The position numbers were made by a program, and so were the translations under genes. DNA of 64,000 bases from Paraconiothyrium sp. Pb-2020. Its lineage: Eukaryota; Ascomycota; Dothideomycetes; Pleosporales; Didymosphaeriaceae. Under the pieces are notes generated by a model. That model worked only from the letters and a program-made list of their open reading frames with translations, had not been told where the DNA came from and did no database searches. How positions within the stretch are numbered: position 1 is the first letter of the stretch; every line of letters starts with the position of its first letter. The stretch covers positions 4,030,001 through 4,094,000 of the forward strand of contig JAJUBI010000003.1 of NCBI GenBank assembly GCA_022419385.1, written 5' to 3'. Positions 21,962 through 33,703 of this stretch are shown piece after piece.

Positions 21962-24414
21962 ATGGCTGAAGTAATGCAGCAGCGAACCAACGGCGGCCCG
22001 TCAGCTTCAGCCCAGGGTGGCCTCCAGCGTCAGCCTTCCTTCTCCTCGTTTCCCCCATCGCGAAGCCCCTCGGCAGTCTCCCTCCACAATGAGAGCAAGC
22101 GACCGCCACGCTCTCCACAACCGCCAATGGTCCGCGAAGACGACGTCTCGGTCGACGAATTGTCCCAGGTCTCATCGTTCGGAGACACAAAACCCATGAG
22201 GCCGCGCGCCCAGTACCCCGCCGATTCCGTCGAGAATCATGTCGAATACATACTGGTCGCCTCATTTGACATTGACCGCGGGTCGGTCATGGAACACCAA
22301 TATCCCGGCCCTATAAGTGGAGACGAGACTATGCTGGCAGAGCTCATGTTGCCCGACCAGACACACATGCGGAGCCAGGACTGGACCATCTTCTTTCTAC
22401 ACAAAGACACGAGTCAGGAAGAGGAGGAGAAAGAGGCGCGAAGAGAAAGGCGCAGGAAGGGCAAGCGGAAGGATAATCAAGATGTGAATGGAGAGGACAC
22501 CACGGCTGGCGCAGAGGAGTACGATGACGATGATTACTCCGAGAGCGAGAACGAGCTGGACACTGACGGTCCGCCACTTGTATACGTGCTGAACCTCGTA
22601 AATACCAAACAGGACAACACCGTGAAGAGGTGCGTTGAAAGTACTGTTACACGCTTTGTTTGCTGACGCAACGCAGAGGAGCCATCGTCAAAGCCATGGC
22701 CATTTGCACAAGACACCCCTTTCTACACATCTACAAACCTCTATTACTACTTGCTCTCGAAGAATATTTTCGAGCACCAGTCATGGAGACATTGGCTTCC
22801 CTCTACAATGCACTCAACGCAATGGACTTGTCGTTACTTCCTAAGCTCTCCATGTTCGAGAATTTCGTGCTGCAAGCGACCGACGCCAAAGACATGTTCA
22901 TCGAGAAGTTCGAACAGATAATACGACAACGCAGATCCGAGGAGGCAGAGCGAGCCTCTCTTCCTTCGGCCTTGTCTGCCGACCTTCAAAGAAAGAATTA
23001 CGCACCTCCCAGAGATACCCATGAATTCGAGTCCAGAGTGCTCTACAATGGCGTTCCGGTTCCCATCAAAGTACCTACTGTATTGAGTCCTGAGACAGTT
23101 GGCGACTTTTCCCTCGTCAAGCTTATCCAGACTTTCTCGACGCCTCACATGACCCAACCGCAGCCTTTTGCTCTACATCCTCATCTGACGACAAGCGGCG
23201 CTTATACACATCCTATCATCGTGCTAGTCAATGCTCTTCTCACGCAAAAGCGCATCATCTTCCTCGGCCACAATCGACCGTCTGGCGAAGTCGCCGAAGC
23301 AGTCCTTGCAGCCTGCGCCCTTGCATCTGGCGGTATGCTAAGAGGGTTCGTGCGCCACGCCTTCCCATACACCGACCTTACAAAGATCGACGACCTCCTC
23401 AAAGTTCCCGGCTTCATCGCCGGTGTTACCAACCCTGCCTTCTCATATAAGCCTGAATGGTGGGATCTGTTATGTGACCTGCCGACTGGGCGAATGAAAA
23501 TCAGCAACAAAATCGAACTACCTCAAGCAACAGAGGGCCAGGTCTTCTTCCAAAGTCAAGGCATACCTGTCGGAATTTACCCATCAGGAGGTGATAATAA
23601 AGGGGCCGTCGATCCTACAGGAGACACACAGTTCATGGAGAACCTTTTAACGAGCATTGCCAACCGCCACGGCGAAAACGCCATCCGCGCCAAGTGGCGT
23701 TCCTGGGTCCTTAAATTTGCTCGCATAGCCGCCGCCTTCGAAGAAACCGTCTATGGCGCGTCGGCTCTATTCGTCGGCTCCCATGAGACAGAAGAAAATG
23801 TCTACGGGGTCTCAGGTCATGGCTTCGTCTGGCCCGACGAGATATCCAAATTGCGGGAGCTGGCAGCCAACGTGCACCGTGTAGAAGGATGGAGAAACAC
23901 AAGGAGCTATTATAGCTTCATTCAGGATCTAGCGAGACAGTGGGAGAAACGGCCCGTCCGAGGCATCGACCTTCACCATCAACACGACAAACTTCGCTGC
24001 TTAAAGTTAACACACGATCAATCAGCTGCTATTTACCTTGCACTCGCCCGCTGCGTCGAAGAAGCCGGGGGCCTTAAACCCTCGCCCTCGCCATCAGACA
24101 CGGATCTTTCTACCACCACGACTTCGCAATCCCTGACTATAGCCAATGATCCAGACCGAAAGCCAGGCGAGCAGCTACAATACGACACGATCCTGCAGCT
24201 TCTTTGCGTCATACCGGAGACCAACTCTGGGCTCTTCTATGTGAGCCTGGGATTGTTTCACCCAAGGCAGGACGTCAGAGCTGCGGTGGTAAAGCTGTTG
24301 GAGAGGATCATAGAACACCCCGCTGGAAGACATTTTTGGGCTACACTGGGGAAGTTCGCAAAGTTGGCGTTCTTCAGAGTGAAGAGGGAGGAAGGCAGGG
24401 AAGCAAAGACGTAG
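21962..24414 (+). CDS. AFI1: Afi1/SPA-domain (DENN-like) polarity and trafficking protein
   Basis: Exons 21962-22629 and 22677-24414 (47-nt intron, phase consistent) give 801 residues. After a Ser/Pro-rich start, the Afi1 docking region begins at [22 protein letters not shown] (about residue 95), includes a charged Glu/Lys/Arg insertion (about 150-205), and resumes with [16 protein letters not shown]. The longin/DENN-like SPA part follows: [19 protein letters not shown], then [41 protein letters not shown] and [23 protein letters not shown]. In yeast Afi1 binds the Arf3 GTPase at the plasma membrane and affects polarity of secretion; the same role here is inferred from the domain order. The ATG at 21962 is the first in frame. 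Confidence 0.88.
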
Positions 24415-25210
24415 AGTGTACCCAAATATTGAAGATCATGAGATGTTGACGACTATATAGGGAATGCCCAATGCCAGTGTTGTAGGCGTACAGAGGCAGG
24501 CTATTCGAACAATATGCAAAATCATTCCTGACGTTATCTGTCCAAGCAATGACATGCATTCTGATCCTGAAAAATCAAGATCCACTGCTAAATCGCCGAC
24601 GCGTAGTTCCATGTCGCCGTTGCCGCCACCGTGACTTCGCAGCTCTATGATCATTAACACGAGTCGCACGTGTACGGGTGTCTGATGAAGGTCATAAGTC
24701 AAGATTGGTCTGCATCACAACTTCTCGCCAGCCTTGATCTAATCTCGCCTACGGCATATCTTCCAAGCTAATACGCGGCTTGCTGTGTACAGGGCAGCGG
24801 TATGTGTCGCATTTATTACGAACACTGGTGCGAGGAACATCTAGTCGAGTACTAATTGTTGATGCTGTACATCAAGGACGCTTCTTTATTCAGTTATCTG
24901 TCGCAGATTCCGATGTCGGTACCAACATTCACACAAAGTATATAGCGTCTTCCAGAACCATGAGCCAGGGTTGAGGGATATTGCGGACCCACCTTCCTAT
25001 ATCGGTGCACCATCCGGATCACGTTTCCAAGTCATTGGACCGCAACCATACCTCGGAGTAGATTTGCCATCAATCGATATCCCACATTCAAGATCGAATC
25101 ATACCGCAAATGCAGGAACATATAAGGAACCCGCATTCCTGGGACCTCGATTCCCATCGCGCAACGCCTCCAGCATCGCTACCGGTCCCAAGATCTTTTA
25201 ATCATCTAAT
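24415..25210. other. Intergenic region
   Basis: About 0.8 kb; no supported coding frame. It includes the 3' flank of AFI1 and the promoter of the secreted phosphatase gene. Confidence 0.5.
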
Positions 25211-26257
25211 ATGTGGTGCTCCACCCTCTTTACAAGCGTACTCGCAGCAGCAGCGACGGTCCAAGCGTACAGTGTGAAGACGCATGTCAACTACACGGTA
25301 GTCACTGGTATCTTTCAGCAGGACGATGCGGCGACGGATGCTTCGAGCTTTAACTTCACAGCGGAAAACTTCGGCTTGATCGAGAGGAAGTATCCGAGTG
25401 ATGGAACGTACTGGGGGAGGAAGCCTACCAGCTGGCAGAGGCTAAACCACTACATCGGCACTCTGAATAGGAAGGCGAAATATAATGAACGGTATACTCT
25501 GCTCTTCCTCGGAAGACACGGCGAGGGTTACCACAACGCCGCCGAAATCTACTTCGGCACTCCGGCCTGGAATTGCTACTGGTCCGAGAAAGACGGCAAC
25601 TCCACCGTAACCTGGGCGGACGCGCACCTCACCCCGAAGGGCGTTTCCCAAGCACAAGACGTCAACCGTTTCTGGAAGAAGCTCCTGACCACGGAGAAAA
25701 TCGCAGCGCCACAGACATACTACACCAGTCCTCTTTTCCGCTGCCTCCACACCGCTCGTCTGACCTTCTTGGGCCTCCCTCTCCCAAAGCAGAGCCCATT
25801 TGTGCCGACGATTAAGGAGAACTTTCGCGAGGGCATCTCAGCTCATACGTGTGATAGACGTAGTAATAAGACCTACATTCACGCCAACTTCCCCACCTAC
25901 AAATTCGAGAGGGGCTTCCCTGAGCACGATCCCTACTGGACGGAGCTGCATGCCGAGCCCTCTGCTGACCAGGATATCCGGAGCAAGAAGGTTTTAGACG
26001 ATGTTTTCAGCAATGACAAGAGCACATACATCAGTGTGACGGCGCACTCGGGAGAGATTGCAAGTATACTGCGTGTCCTTGGCCATCGTGTGTTTGGTCT
26101 CTCTACCGGCGCGTCTATACCCGTGCTGGTCAAAGCGACAACGATCAAGGGAAGTGGTCCGAGTACTACCACAGTACCGTACACGGCCCAGAAGACGTGC
26201 GCGGCACCACCCACGATCAAGGATTCAAGCTGTAATGATTGCTCTTGCTGCTCATAG
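25211..26257 (+). CDS. Secreted histidine-phosphatase (phosphoglycerate-mutase-like) family protein
   Basis: Single exon, 348 residues, from the first ATG. A signal peptide spans about residues 1-20 (hydrophobic LFTSVLAAAATVQA). The branch-1 histidine phosphatase core has the phospho-histidine motif LFLGRHGEGYHN at about 98-109, LTPKGVSQAQDV, SPLFRCLHTA, a Glu in KENFREGISAH, and the second His in VTAHSGEIAS at about 280. These conserved residues predict a phosphomonoesterase. Six or so Asn-X-Ser/Thr sites and export signals place it outside the cell or in the secretory path. The C-terminus ends in a cysteine-rich string (CNDCSCCS) that is unusual for the family and could form disulfides. The substrate is unknown. 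Confidence 0.82.
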   Translation: MWCSTLFTSVLAAAATVQAYSVKTHVNYTVVTGIFQQDDAATDASSFNFTAENFGLIERKYPSDGTYWGRKPTSWQRLNHYIGTLNRKAKYNERYTLLFLGRHGEGYHNAAEIYFGTPAWNCYWSEKDGNSTVTWADAHLTPKGVSQAQDVNRFWKKLLTTEKIAAPQTYYTSPLFRCLHTARLTFLGLPLPKQSPFVPTIKENFREGISAHTCDRRSNKTYIHANFPTYKFERGFPEHDPYWTELHAEPSADQDIRSKKVLDDVFSNDKSTYISVTAHSGEIASILRVLGHRVFGLSTGASIPVLVKATTIKGSGPSTTTVPYTAQKTCAAPPTIKDSSCNDCSCCS

Positions 26258-26424
26258 ATACAGGGGCCGATGACATAAGATATAGAGGACAATGTAATAT
26301 ACTCATAATACATCAACTCAACCCAGACGACGTCGCCAACTGGTCGTCACGAATCAGACAGTTACAGATTTCTCTAACTTCACTACGTTTCTATCCTTGC
26401 GCTGTATCCCAATGTATCGCCATC

Positions 26425-27319
26425 TTATGCTCCATCCCTACGCAATCGCTCCTCCTTTAAATCCGGCACTGGTGTCACTCTCTTTACTACCTTCGCCGGA
26501 CTTCCCATGACTACGCTCCAATCCGGAATATCCTTGGTAACGACTGAACTCGCCGCCACCGTAACACCCTTCCCAATCGTCACACCCGGCAAGATAACCA
26601 CATGCCCTCCGATCCAGCAGTCGTCCCTGGCCCACCCATATCAGCTTTTACCTTTCCATCGAAACCACCTACACCGCACCATAGGTGCAGGAATAGAAGC
26701 GGGGAGGGAAACTCACCCAATAACCGCCGGCCGCCCATACTCAATATCCTGCCGTCGACTCTCGACCTCCGTCTCATGAGTTGCGGCGAAGATACTCACG
26801 TTAGGACCGAACATCACCCTCTCGCCTATCGTGACTAAACTACAGTCCAGAATCGTCAAGTTGAAGTTCGCGTAGAAGCGGTTGCCTATAGATATGTTGC
26901 AGCCGTAGTCGATCCTAAAAGGAGGCTCGATGAAGGAATCGTCACCTACGTGGCCCAGAATGGCACGGAGTCTTTCTAGACGCTCTGCTGCGAGGGAGTC
27001 AAAGTCAGGGCTGCTGGATGCTGGGGGAAAGTACTATGGTAGATATCAGAAGGTGGTCGAAAAGAGAAAGGAAAGGAAAAGGTAGGGGAGTGTACGGTGT
27101 TGTATTCATGAGCCCAGGCGCGGGCTTTGAAACGGGCTGCTGCTAGGCCGGGATCGTGGGAGTCGTAGCTAATGTGATGTGAGTAAGTCAATCATAGGAG
27201 GTTTTGAGAGAAATGTACAGCATGCCCGATATCATCCTCTCGTATTCTTCATTCCATGCCACATGGTTGAGTTGCTTGGCTTGGGCAAGCTCTACTTGGT
27301 TTTTCTCTATCGCAGCCAT
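26425..27319 (-). CDS. Sugar (maltose/galactoside-type) O-acetyltransferase, hexapeptide-repeat family
   Basis: Four exons on the minus strand, 27219-27319, 27096-27168, 26717-27033 and 26425-26626, join in phase to 230 residues; introns are 50, 62 and 90 nt. The N-terminal helical Mac domain is EEYERMISGML...YDSHDPGLAAARFKARAWAHEYN (about 22-57). Left-handed beta-helix repeats follow: IEPPFRIDYGCNISIGNRFYA, VTIGERVMFGPNVSIF, catalytic-His region AATHETE (about 143), DDCWIGGHVVILPGVTIGKG and VAASSVVTKDIP...GSPAKVV. These enzymes transfer acetyl from acetyl-CoA to sugar hydroxyls in the cytosol, usually as trimers. The start ATG at 27319 is in frame with the Mac domain. For intron 2, the acceptor at 27034-27036 is the only one that keeps the frame. 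Confidence 0.88.
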
Positions 27320-27574
27320 TCTAATTTTGTTGGTTATGTGGGATCAAGGAAGAAGCCACTCCGGTAGGACTTGAGATCAGTTACACAGATGCAAACCCAA
27401 GAGCAGGAACCACGTGGAGGCTCTGCGGCTAGAAACGCAAGCGCAAGGCCAAGTGGATGTGTGAAGTAGTGGGGTGGTCTCGGCCCGAGTGGCACCCAAT
27501 CACAAACTAAAGCAATTACACATGAAATCCGAATGCGGAAAATCTCTCAATATCTGGTGTGGTAGTCTGTAGTT

Positions 27575-28495
27575 TCATCGCTGCGATCGTGCTTCTCCAA
27601 ATGCGGAAATTTCCTCAGCAACTGCCAGAGTAGCTCGTTGCGTAGGTGCTTCTGCTTCCTCGCTAACTCCAAAAACCTCCTCCTGATCCCACTGCACATC
27701 GCGTCGAAAGCTCCTGACGTATTCCTCCTGATGTTCCCACCCGTGCAGCTTTGTCGTCGTCGTCCTTTTGGGCACCGCCCTGAACTTTGAAGGCATGTAG
27801 GCGCCTGCCTCGGCCGCACCGCGAAAACCTCTTGAATCCCGTGCAATACCAACTTCACGAACCTGTTCTCTTGCGTTTCCTTCCTCCAAGTCCCAAACGA
27901 ACTCCCCTAAACCCAGTGCCTGACCCCTCAATACGTGATCGCAAACCACAAAATCCGCAACACGAAAGCCGGCCTTAACAACACCGCGCCGCACCCTCAA
28001 ATCCTCATCCATTTCCTGCGTCAACACCTCCACCATCCTCTTCGCAATTGCGCCAAGGCGTCTCTTTTTCTTGCTTGGTGCCCACGACACTGGCTTCCAC
28101 AGGATTCTCACGTTGTAGTTGGTGACCTTGCGCAGCCACGGGTACCGCTTAACCAGGTTCTTTAGATGTGCGGTCATTTTCTTGTCCCAATGCTCTTGCA
28201 CAAATGTGTTCGTATGGCCTTTGAAGAGGACATGGATGCGAAGCTGAATCGCATTAGTGAGGATGAAGTGTCGGTACTCGTCGCCTTCGAGGAAGTGGTA
28301 TTGCTGAAGCGCCAATAGGGCGGGATGGCCGTGGTGGACTGGGGTGATTTCGACCCTAGTATGGCTGGAGTCATAGACTTTGCTTGTAAAGTCGAGACCG
28401 GTAGAGGTGGCTTGGTTGTCTTCAGTCACTGTTTGGGTGTAGACGAGGTCTCTGAGCTCAGGTGGGAGCTGCGGCAGTAGCAGCCGATAGTCCAT
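27575..28495 (-). CDS. Uncharacterised fungal protein with F-box-like N-terminus
   Basis: Single exon of 306 residues from ATG 28495. I recognise no firm family. The start, LLLPQLPPELRDLVYTQ at about 4-20, resembles the LPPELRxxIY element found at the beginning of many fungal proteins annotated as F-box-like or of unknown function. The rest is rich in basic and aromatic residues (LKNLVKRYPWLRKVTNYNV, SKKKRRLGAIAKRMVEV) and ends with a charged, probably disordered tail. No membrane segment or signal peptide is visible, so it is likely cytosolic or nuclear. If it is a real F-box protein it would act as a substrate adaptor of an SCF ubiquitin ligase, but this is only a guess from the first 20 residues. 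Confidence 0.6.
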   Translation of the reverse strand: MDYRLLLPQLPPELRDLVYTQTVTEDNQATSTGLDFTSKVYDSSHTRVEITPVHHGHPALLALQQYHFLEGDEYRHFILTNAIQLRIHVLFKGHTNTFVQEHWDKKMTAHLKNLVKRYPWLRKVTNYNVRILWKPVSWAPSKKKRRLGAIAKRMVEVLTQEMDEDLRVRRGVVKAGFRVADFVVCDHVLRGQALGLGEFVWDLEEGNAREQVREVGIARDSRGFRGAAEAGAYMPSKFRAVPKRTTTTKLHGWEHQEEYVRSFRRDVQWDQEEVFGVSEEAEAPTQRATLAVAEEISAFGEARSQR

Positions 28496-29467
28496 AGCCA
28501 GAAAGTTGTGGGCGCTTGTGAACGGCGCGGTAGAGTTGTGTGCGTCTGTCTGAGTGAGAAACTTCCTGGTTGACGTTGATCGCTTTTGCCCGACTTCTTA
28601 TTGTTCAATACCAAAGTATTGTACGGTGAGTGACCACAAGCGAGCTTTGGGTGGTGAATGCTTCTGTCCTATTGTGTAAACCAGCCACCTAGTTTCCACC
28701 CATATACAGGGAACAATCAGGACACCCAATAGGTTGGTAAACTCTGGTTTCAAGTGCACTCTGTATATTCTACACTTGGTGCGCGGCCAAAGATTCGCTC
28801 AATTTCGGTAAACAATTTTTTTCGGACGCTGTTCGGCCGGCTGCATGCATGTGGGCGGGACTCGCGATAGACCTCCATAGTGGAGTACATAGTGGAAGCG
28901 AGATTTTAGGAGCTTTCGTGCTTCAATCTTGCGACGGATTTACACTTAGATGGGGTAAGCTGGACGGCGCGAGAATATCTTGGGGCCACTTTTTGCACAA
29001 GCATGGGGAAACAACAGGCGAGATACGTACCTTAGGTACCCATGATGACTGCGAGATGATTGTGCACGACGTTCGGTGGTTCGTGTTGGATTTGTGAAAG
29101 TGATGTCTAGTTAGCGGGTAGCAGAAATTCGAAATGGCCAAAGTTGTAGTACATGTATGAAATCGTATGGGGCTGAGTACTGTTGAGTCAACGTAGAAAC
29201 AGTCATTGATCCCTGCCACCAAGACCGCCTCGACATTGATATCACGCATCTCGTCTCGATGAAGCACTAGGTACAAAAAGAGGTTTGCCTGGCGGTGCGT
29301 TCGCATAAACATCAGTTGCTTCGATGCGACCTCAATACAATCACTTTTTTGTGGTAGACATAGCTAGTACTTAGAATCGCTTCATTCGTATGGCCAGTGC
29401 GCCACGCGCCTAGACGCCTGCAAATGCAAAAGACATTTTCTAGATGAGATTCAAAAGTCGATGCTTC
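28496..29467. other. Intergenic region, about 1 kb
   Basis: Promoter side of the 306-residue gene and 3' flank of NOP7. A minus-strand frame around 29200-29310 has a fairly protein-like composition but no motif I can name, so no gene is called. Confidence 0.5.
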
Positions 29468-31538
29468 TCATACTGCCTCCGAGGCCGCCTTTGCCTTGTC
29501 AAGCCGCCGCTTCTTCCTCCTGAGGTTCTCCGCCTCAGTATCCCGCTTGTTCGATCCGTACTCGATGCGCTTGAGTAGCTTTCGCTTTTTGTTCGAAAGC
29601 ATCATCTTCTGTCGATCGCGTTCTTCTTGTTCTTCCTTTCGCTTCCTCTCCGCCTTCTTGCGCACGGCAGCATTTCTGGACTTGGTCGTCTCAACCTCGG
29701 GCTCAAGCTTCTTGCCAGTAGCCTCTGCTTCTAATTCGCGTTGATGTTGTAGTCGAGCAGCTTCACCCTCAGAAACGTCTGATTCAGCATCGGAATCGAA
29801 TCCCTCGAAGTCGTCTGCTGGAGCTTGAGGCTCGTTCTCATCAAGTTCTTCTTCGTCGTCGGAACCGTCGACTTGCATGCCTTCACCAGCTTCCACGGAT
29901 GCATCGCTTTCCATGGCGTCATCTGAATCATCTGAATCCTCCTCCTCCGCTTCCTCCGCCTCTGACGCAACCTCTTCCTCATCCTCGAACGCTTCCGCCT
30001 CACCCTCAAGCTCCTGTGCCTGCAGAGGCAGGTTGGGATCGTATTCACCCTTCTTGGGCTTCACCCATGGACTGAGATGAGGCGGCAGTTCAGCCCCCGG
30101 AGCGTATAGATCCGGACGAAGCAGCTTTCCTTGATTGATACAATCCCACACCCATTGAGGTTGCACATAAGTCCGCCCGGGCATCGTCGACCGCGGCCAT
30201 TGTACCTTAGGCGCCGCTCCATCGACGATTTCTGGTGCCTCTTCTGAGGATATGGATGTTCGATCGACGATCTGATGTGTGATAGACGGATCAGACTCGT
30301 TCGAGGTGAAAGCACCATCTCCTAGGGTAGAGTCCCAGCCAACGCGTTTGCAGCCAAAGGCCTTCAGTATGAACTCCAAGGGTGCACGTGGAGTTTCTCG
30401 CGAGAGGTAAATAGTATACGGTGCGAACAACGAGGCCACCTCGGCACTACTGGCTGAGGGTTGAGGCAGGACATCTGCGTCGGGAGCAACCGCCTCAAAT
30501 TTGTCGATGGTATCTGTGTTTTCGACTTCAACGTCTTGCACTGCTTGAGCAGTATCTGACTGTTCATCTTCCGCAATTGGCGCAGCGGCGATCCTATCCG
30601 CAACCGCCTGAGCTTCCGGGTTTGCAACCGTGGAAACATCCCCGTGCGATGCGTCTTCGTTGGCTGCGACACTCTTGCCTTCAATCTGGAACGCGCTCAA
30701 TTCAGCGCCTTGTGCGTCCAGATCGGCATTAAATTTGGGGGGATAGACCAGCCCAATGGACGTGTACAGACGGTAGTTGACGAAGCCGAGCAGCGTTGTG
30801 TAGAACTCAACGAACGTGCCCATGATTCTGAAGTCGATGTCTCCTCCGGTTCGCTGCACGAATCGGTAGGGAACCAGCCAGAGCACGTCTTGTCCTTGTA
30901 TGGTGGCCTGGTAATAGATGCCTTTGATAGATAGGGACGACCTGCGCAGCGAGTGGGAGGTGATCACGTAGTGCTCGAATTCGTGGCACAGCTTCTGACA
31001 CAGAGCAATGGTTTTAGCAGGGACGTGCTGGCTCGACGGCAGGTTCGCAAAGAGGAAAAGCATAGAGAGAGCATCGTCGAGGTCGCGGAGGGCATCGGTG
31101 AAGGTGGGGTACCGTTCCTTGATGATATGGTCGAGCTTGATCTTGGGAACGAGGTTCTTCTCGAGACGCGCGGCATCCCCAGCTTCGCCGCGACCCAAAG
31201 CCTTCGCAATCTTCTTTGCGACAGCCTTATGTTCGCGGAACTTGGCCAGAAGTGGCTCATGGAGCAAATACTGGATATCTTTGGTGTAGTAGAAGGTGGT
31301 AGCAGCGGTCGAACCCTTGGACACCTTCTTCTTCTTGCGCGGTTCGCGAGGGTAGATTCCTTTGAATATACATAGACGGCGGAAGTCTGGGAGCGAAATC
31401 TGCAGCTTCTTCACGGCGCGCGTGCGCGTGATGTAGTTTTTGGCAGCGCCAGAATTTCCTACTAGCTGTCAGCGAGTACACATGGGATTGAGACTCGGGG
31501 CAGAAGACATAAGTACCTTTTTTCTGTATCTTAGCCAT
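29468..31538 (-). CDS. NOP7: Pescadillo homolog, ribosome biogenesis (PeBoW/Nop7 complex)
   Basis: Exons 31517-31538 and 29468-31458 join over a 58-nt intron to 670 residues. The very short first exon encodes MAKIQKKG; exon 2 continues [20 protein letters not shown], the conserved pescadillo start. The N-terminal domain runs through [41 protein letters not shown] and [13 protein letters not shown] domain lies at about 355-460 ([20 protein letters not shown] ... [12 protein letters not shown]). The C-terminus has long acidic Glu/Asp tracts and then basic Lys/Arg coiled-coil-like helices. In yeast Nop7 acts with Erb1 and Ytm1 in the nucleolus on 27S pre-rRNA processing for the 60S subunit. It starts head-to-head with GAB1, with 228 bases between start codons. 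Confidence 0.94.
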
Positions 31539-31766
31539 GTTGGCGGGTTTTACACGGCGGCGGTCAAAACGAGAGCCAAGATTTCGGAGGAGATAGAAAA
31601 TGTTGCGGGTCCTCCGATGAGTTTCGCCGGGGCCGACGCGCCGCGGGAGAGACGTTGTGGAGCTCCAAAGTGGACCCTCGCGCCCTGGGCAGTTCTGCAC
31701 TCCCGCCCACCTGTTGACGGTTATGTGTACCTGCGAGAGCCAGCACCAGTGCCAGCGGTGACCAAG
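31539..31766. promoter_or_regulatory. Bidirectional promoter of NOP7 and GAB1
   Basis: Only 228 bases separate the two opposite start codons, so both promoters must overlap here unless one lies inside a transcribed leader. No named element was recognised. Confidence 0.5.
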
Positions 31767-33190
31767 ATGGCTGTTGAACTCAAGCAGAAGGCTGCGCTCT
31801 TTGCCGCGGCTGCCGCTGTGCGCCTGCTTCTCTTCCAAACCTTCCCGTCTCTGCCAGATCGTCTTACTGGCCGCGTTGAACTGTCCACACCCGTGTCAAG
31901 CTTCAAGAGACGTACGTTGTTCAAAGCTTCCCACCCACCATACACTTTGCTAACCGGCACCACCAGTGCAAGAAGGCCTCTACCTATACACGCACAACGT
32001 CTCCCCTTACGACGGCGGCGTGTACCACCAGGCACCACTGCTGCTCCCGCTCTTCTCCCTCCTCCCCAATGCCTCCGACCATCCGTTCGCAACGAATCTG
32101 TTTTTCACAGTAGTCGACTTGCTGAGTGCCCATGCATTGGCTCAAATTGCAGACTCAGGTTGCGCTGCTGCTACCCGCCTGTTCAAGTCATCGCGCCAGG
32201 GCTTGCGATGGAGTAGCGCTGCCATTGTAGCAGGGTATGCCGCGTAAGTCATTCATACTTGCCATGTACTTATCGTGAACAGCTTCCTGTTCAACCCCTT
32301 CACACTTGCGACCTGCATGGCCCGCTCTACCACGACCCTGACCAATCTTTTCATTCTTACTGCTATGGCTAAGGCCTGTCATGGAGCTAGCACCACCTTT
32401 CTGCTCGCCATATCCGCCGCGTCCTATCTCGCCATGCATCCAATACTCCTGTTTCCGCCACTGCTAGTCCTACTCTACGAAACTCGCGCCGAGAGGTCTC
32501 AAACAGCTCCTAACCCCTGGGTCTTCACTTCGGTACATACTTTGGGCCTTTTTGTGGTCGGCGGAGCATTGTTGTTTGCATCAGCGCTGCTGACGGGCTC
32601 TTGGGACTTTTTGGAGGCTACATATGGCGTACGAATACTTCTCCCAGACCTCACCCCCAACGTGGGATTGTGGTGGTACTTCTTCACTGAGATGTTTGAC
32701 TCGTTCCGGGATTTTTTCCTGGGAGTGTTTTGGCTACATGTCGCATCGTACACCCCAGGACTTACCATCCGACTTCGGACACAACCTCTGTTTGTTGCTG
32801 CCACCCTGACCGGCATCTTTGCCATCTTCACCCCGTATCCCAGCGTTGCAGATGCCGCCCTGTACCTCTCGCTCGTGCCTCTGTTCAGGCATTTGTTTCC
32901 TTGTAAGTGCTGTCGTTATCAATACAAGGCTCGTGTGTTGATTTTGGATAGCGATGCGCTACACTTTCCTGGCCTCTGCAGCCGTCCTATATGCATCGTT
33001 CCTCGGGCCGGCCTTTTACCATCTTTGGGTGTACGCTGGTTCGGGCAATGCCAATTTTTTCTACGCCATCACTCTGGTATGGAGCTTGGGCTTGTCAATA
33101 ATAGTCGGCGATTCGCTTTTTGCTGCGCTAAGGGACGAGTTGGATGTTCAAAGACCAGATTTGCGGGACAAGGAGGTGAAGCGAATATAG
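31767..33190 (+). CDS. GAB1: GPI transamidase subunit, PIG-U/Gab1 family
   Basis: Four exons, 31767-31911, 31967-32243, 32283-32902 and 32952-33190, give 426 residues. Introns are 55, 39 and 49 nt; the 39-nt one is at the lower limit but keeps the frame. Many membrane segments are seen. Family features include the first helix followed by LTGRVELSTPVSSFKR, LQEGLYLYTHNVSPYDGGVYHQAPLL (luminal loop), FNPFTLATCMARSTTTLTNL, WYFFTEMFDSFRDFFLGVF and TPYPSVADAALYLSLVPLF. PIG-U/Gab1 is part of the ER-membrane complex that attaches GPI anchors to proteins. No odd residues were noticed. The gene diverges from NOP7. Confidence 0.93.
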
Positions 33191-33703
33191 AATGCGTCAA
33201 CACCAATTACCGATTCTGCAATATTCCCCTCCTCAATGTGTCTTATAGCTTCTTCCGCGCCAGGTCTTATATTACACTCTCAATCGCGCTTTTTGAGAGA
33301 GTACTGACCTTTACTAGAAAACATGTCATCCCCCAACCATCCAATCTCGTGCCCGCATTTTGATACACAGAGCCGTCGAAACATGACGGCATATTTCCCG
33401 ATCTGCCCGTTTGCGTTCCTTCTGAAGGCTCTTTCCGCTCTCAGTGGGGTTTCCCGTGGTATACCACGCAATCGATATCCTTCACTTATGTTATGTGATA
33501 TGACGACGATCACTTACTTTCACCACAGGAATTTCGCTGCCGCACTTTAGCTCCACTACCGACACATATACCTCCACCCTTTCGAGCTCTTCCTCCTTCT
33601 TTTCCTCCACTGCTTTTGATATTGCCAACGTCAAGCAGCCACATCGACCGCAGAGATCATACGAAATCCAAAGAATACCCTCAATCGTCTCTCAATTCTC
33701 ACG
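33191..33703. other. Intergenic region
   Basis: Contains the GAB1 3' flank and, from about 33560, a pyrimidine-rich leader before the next ATG. Confidence 0.5.

Noticed and set aside
28923..29312. 129-codon minus-strand frame whose first 40 residues look protein-like
   Set aside because: No family recognised and the rest is low quality; kept as intergenic, though a gene fragment cannot be excluded.
30953..31375. 140-codon plus-strand frame inside NOP7
   Set aside because: Antisense shadow of the conserved pescadillo domain.
31440..32216. 258-codon plus-strand frame over the NOP7/GAB1 promoter
   Set aside because: Runs in a wrong frame through the promoter and the GAB1 first intron; GAB1 residues are in the spliced frame.
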